Made by a program: the position numbers and the translations under genes
Shown: piece by piece, positions 61,719-64,000 of the stretch
Layout: every line of letters begins with the position of its first letter
Numbering within the stretch: the stretch's first letter is position 1
The notes under the pieces: generated by a model
What the model saw: only the letters and a program-made list of their open reading frames with translations
Told to the model about the DNA's origin: nothing
The model's database searches: none
DNA from: Roseiarcus sp036489975
Lineage (GTDB): Bacteria; Pseudomonadota; Alphaproteobacteria; Rhizobiales; Beijerinckiaceae
Reading direction: 5' to 3'
DNA length: 64,000 nucleotides
Assembly (NCBI GenBank): GCA_036489975.1
Contig: DASXES010000025.1
Location: 4,772-68,771 of the forward strand

Positions 61719-62077
61719 GCGCAAGTCGATTGGACAAATGTCGGCGCGGTCGTCAGGCGGCTGCGCCAAGGGTCGCTCTGTCGGATACCCTCATGAGCAC
61801 CGGCGCACCCGACGAGATTCGAACCGTTATTTCGAATCGATCGCCCTATCGTCAACACAGCCAGGAAATTCAATTCCTAGGCCGCGGACCGTGGCTGCCC
61901 GGAAAGCGGGCAGAGTCTGCAGCGGTCGCAGAGGAAGGTTCGCCTACTCATGACCAAAGCCGCCAGTCGGTTCCAGGCCTTAAAGAATCGGGGCCGACTA
62001 CTCAGCGCTCTCGCCTTCCCGAACCCGACCGTCGTAGAACCACCCTTACGAGACCTTCTCGGCCACGGAGCGGCCTG
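61719..62077. other. Intergenic region, nothing recognised
   Basis: This 359-bp gap between convergent relaxase remnant and coupling-protein operon shows only short frames without similarity and no clear terminator. Confidence 0.4.
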
Positions 62078-62233
62078 TCACCATAGGCGATGGCCGAACA
62101 TGCTGTGCGCGACCTCGCGGCCAATCCCCCAACCGAATCCATGCACGACCGAGCGTATGAGGCCGGCGCCCTGATCTGGTGCGAACACAGCGATGGCGCC
62201 CAGGGCGAGGCCAGCGAGAATGAACAGTCTCAC
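62078..62233 (-). CDS. Small membrane protein of the coupling-protein operon
   Basis: The 51-residue product VRLFILAGLALGAIAVFAPD has one membrane segment at residues 3-18 and a C-terminus IGREVAHSMFGHRLW. The GTG start at 62233 overlaps the DUF2726 gene stop in GTGA and has GGAG seven bases upstream, so translation is coupled. Function is unknown; by position it may attach to the transfer complex. Confidence 0.65.
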   Translation of the reverse strand: MRLFILAGLALGAIAVFAPDQGAGLIRSVVHGFGWGIGREVAHSMFGHRLW

Positions 62234-62859
62234 GAAGACGCTCCGTGAGGTTGAGGCAGGGTGAAGAGACCCGCGCCGGCGCATAGGGCGCGCAGGTCGG
62301 CAACCGAATAGGTCCAGCGGGCCGTGACGCGCAGGAGCGGGACGCCGATCTCCGCGAACACCGCGTTGACGAAGGCGTCGCGCTCCCGGCGCTCGAGCCG
62401 CAGATGGGTCCGATCGTCGACCTCGATCACGGCGACCGGATCGAGGCTGAGCCCATCACAGATCACGAAATCAACGCTCTTGGCCATGACGCCGTTGAGC
62501 GCCCGGCGGCGTAAGGTCGGATTGCCACTAAGAGCCGGCTCCGCCAGTTCCGCGAGGCGCACCTGTGCGAAGGCGCGGTAGTTCCGACCGATCGCCACGT
62601 CGAGGGTCCGCAGGAACGACTTTTCGTTCGCACTCAAGAATCGCCCGCGCCGATAGCCGGCCCGGCCTTTTCGACCGAGGCCTCCGAGCGAAACGACGAT
62701 GACGGCAGCAAGGGCCGCCACATAGAACAACGCCGCTGGACGATCCATGAGCGCGCTAAATCCCGACCACCAGTGGGCGCTGAAGGCGTTCAAGACATAG
62801 GCCAGCGTCCCCGTCATCTGATCCCACGCATTGGACAGGGCGTAGAGAAAGAAGCTCAC
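62230..62859 (-). CDS. Membrane-anchored DUF2726 (PD-(D/E)XK-like) protein
   Basis: The 209-residue product has two N-terminal hydrophobic segments (residues about 5-35 and ALFYVAALAAVIVVSLGGL) and a DUF2726 domain from about 80: FLSANEKSFLRTLDVAIG, KSVDFVICDGLSLDPVAVIE and VDDRTHLR. The D and E-x-D positions fit a restriction-endonuclease-like core, and the His-Leu-R end is typical. Its ATG overlaps the coupling-protein stop in ATGA. It may process DNA at the transfer pore; this is inference. Confidence 0.8.
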   Translation of the reverse strand: MSFFLYALSNAWDQMTGTLAYVLNAFSAHWWSGFSALMDRPAALFYVAALAAVIVVSLGGLGRKGRAGYRRGRFLSANEKSFLRTLDVAIGRNYRAFAQVRLAELAEPALSGNPTLRRRALNGVMAKSVDFVICDGLSLDPVAVIEVDDRTHLRLERRERDAFVNAVFAEIGVPLLRVTARWTYSVADLRALCAGAGLFTLPQPHGASS

Positions 62860-64000
62860 GACGGCGACGCCCCGTTCGATCGCGGCGCGGCGGTCTCCTC
62901 CGCCGTCAGGCGCTCGGCGGCTACCTGTCGCTCGACTTCAATGCTGTTGGCCAGGTCGCGGATCTGGCGCACGATGGCGTCTGGCGCCGGTGCCGCTCGG
63001 TCCGGCGCCTCGATCGCCTGCCCCGCCGCGAGCAGCATTCCAGCTGTCCGGCGCGCTTCAAACTGCGGTGAGCCGACGCTGGCTTCGATCGTTTCGAGGA
63101 GGCCCACCATGTCTTCCGCCGGCCCTTCGACCGGCCTGAACACCGCCAACGGCGTCAGCGGGGCTTTCGGAGGCTCGCGGGTCGCCGCCATCATCATGGC
63201 CTCGAGCGGAGCGTGCGGAGCGAGTGCTGCGATATCTTCGCGCGACAAAGGATTGTCGCCGGCCGCCCGGAGCGCGGCCTCGATGCAGGCCTCGCCGCCC
63301 AGGCCCGCCGCGACCGAGTCAGCGAACGCCTTGACCATTGCGGTCAGCGTCGCCGAGCTTTTGGCCCCGCCGCGCCCAAGCCCCTCCTCAATTGCCCGCA
63401 GGACGGACGTCACTTTGGCCGTCGTCGCCTTGAGGACGGCTGCATCGGGAGGCGGAAGGACGACCGGCCGGTTCAGCCGCATCGCCCCATGCGGGTCGAT
63501 GTCGGCATGGAAGAGCTTCGCGTAGATCCGGCGGCCACCGAACAGGATGATCGCCTCGCCCTCGATCAGGCTCTGCAGGTCTCGCCAGTCAACGCCGGCG
63601 ACCTCGCGGACTTCGGCCGAGCGGCTTTCGGCATATTCGCCCGTACCGCCGCCTTGCCAGGTCGTCGCCTGGGTGACGTAGGTCTTGCCGGCGGTGTCCT
63701 CGATCCATTGCTTTGTGCGGTTGGCGTCCTGCTGGCGCATGGCGATCGTCAGGTTCCCGTTGCCGAGCAGCGACTGGGTCTTTTCCCCTAACCGCGCCCA
63801 GATGCCGGAGACCTCCTGGAAGCCGAGCCAGAACATCATGTTGAGGCCGCGCCCCATGGCGAGCATGCGGTCCATGCCGCCGGTCGCGTAATAGGCGACC
63901 TCGTCGAGCACGATATGGAAGGGCGCGACGCCCATGCCGGGCTTGTTGGCGACGATTGCGTCATAGTCGCCCTCGAGCCGCGCCCCGAGCATTTGCGCCA
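62856..64000 (-). CDS. VirD4/TraG-type coupling protein, C-terminal part (continues past window)
   Basis: The type IV coupling protein is a hexameric ATPase that brings the relaxase-DNA complex to the secretion channel. About 381 residues are visible and the frame stays open to the window end. Walker B is FHIVLDEVAYYAT, followed by RGLNMMFWLGFQEVSGI and IDRTAG-like positions (EDTAGKTYVTQATTWQGGG), then a family-type segment VDWRDLQSLIEGEAIILFGG. The Walker A half is outside the window. The last 150 residues form a helical substrate-recruiting tail. Confidence 0.85.
   Translation of the reverse strand, partial: AQMLGARLEGDYDAIVANKPGMGVAPFHIVLDEVAYYATGGMDRMLAMGRGLNMMFWLGFQEVSGIWARLGEKTQSLLGNGNLTIAMRQQDANRTKQWIEDTAGKTYVTQATTWQGGGTGEYAESRSAEVREVAGVDWRDLQSLIEGEAIILFGGRRIYAKLFHADIDPHGAMRLNRPVVLPPPDAAVLKATTAKVTSVLRAIEEGLGRGGAKSSATLTAMVKAFADSVAAGLGGEACIEAALRAAGDNPLSREDIAALAPHAPLEAMMMAATREPPKAPLTPLAVFRPVEGPAEDMVGLLETIEASVGSPQFEARRTAGMLLAAGQAIEAPDRAAPAPDAIVRQIRDLANSIEVERQVAAERLTAEETAAPRSNGASPS

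Noticed and set aside
1..64000. tRNA, rRNA, riboswitch or CRISPR array
   Set aside because: None of the diagnostic sequences (cloverleaf ends, spaced direct repeats of constant length, known aptamer cores) was seen on either strand by eye; a covariance scan could still find a tRNA at the junction.

Overview
The window is GC-rich and looks alphaproteobacterial, most likely order Hyphomicrobiales (Rhizobiales). The rsfS-rlmH-envC-ctpA order, the SMC and PurH types and the Uma2 genes fit this. A Methylocystaceae/Beijerinckiaceae relative is my guess, not something the sequence proves. No rRNA, tRNA or CRISPR array was recognised.

Bases 1-38,250 read as chromosome. They hold, in order: the C-terminal part of smc; a HicB-HicA toxin-antitoxin pair and an antitoxin remnant; an Rv2179c-type exoribonuclease; a redoxin; a type-I-secreted-looking FG-GAP repeat protein; a DUF1194 protein and a DUF3828-like protein; an esterase; alkA and gluQRS, which share a start-codon palindrome; a membrane-anchored M23 peptidase; a GST and a quinone oxidoreductase. 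Next come rsfS and rlmH, an unusual DUF924-peroxiredoxin fusion, envC, two tandem CtpA proteases and a small secreted protein. purH and two small secreted paralogues follow.

From 38,252 down to 26,285 eleven genes run in one direction on the minus strand. They encode a phosphoribosyltransferase-Rieske fusion, an amidohydrolase, a three-gene molybdenum hydroxylase of the CO-dehydrogenase/xanthine-dehydrogenase family (large subunit, FAD subunit and a 2Fe-2S subunit fused to a CoxG domain), a MarR regulator, a DUF1116 protein without its usual FdrA partner, and a polar-amino-acid-type ABC importer. Overlapping start/stop codons tie the hydroxylase genes and marR together. The locus looks like an uncharacterised uptake and breakdown route for an N-containing, probably heterocyclic, compound.

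From about 38.7 kb to the end the content is plasmid- or ICE-like: ArdC antirestriction, a 1693-residue methylase-helicase resembling phage P1 DarB, a ParB-like protein, SSB, a VirB1-like transglycosylase, P-loop ATPases, a MobF relaxase and a VirD4-type coupling protein. Several of these genes are broken (relaxase, VirB1, BRO protein, one ATPase, a DUF3828 fragment, an inverted pseudogene copy), while no chromosomal gene in the window is frameshifted. The element therefore seems to be a decaying conjugative element. Three copies of a structured non-coding sequence with a covarying stem precede or lie near its antirestriction and ParB-like genes. Five 11-bp iterons plus a hairpin lie between its two divergent transfer gene sets, a natural place for an oriT. 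No integrase or attachment site was found, so the boundaries are uncertain.
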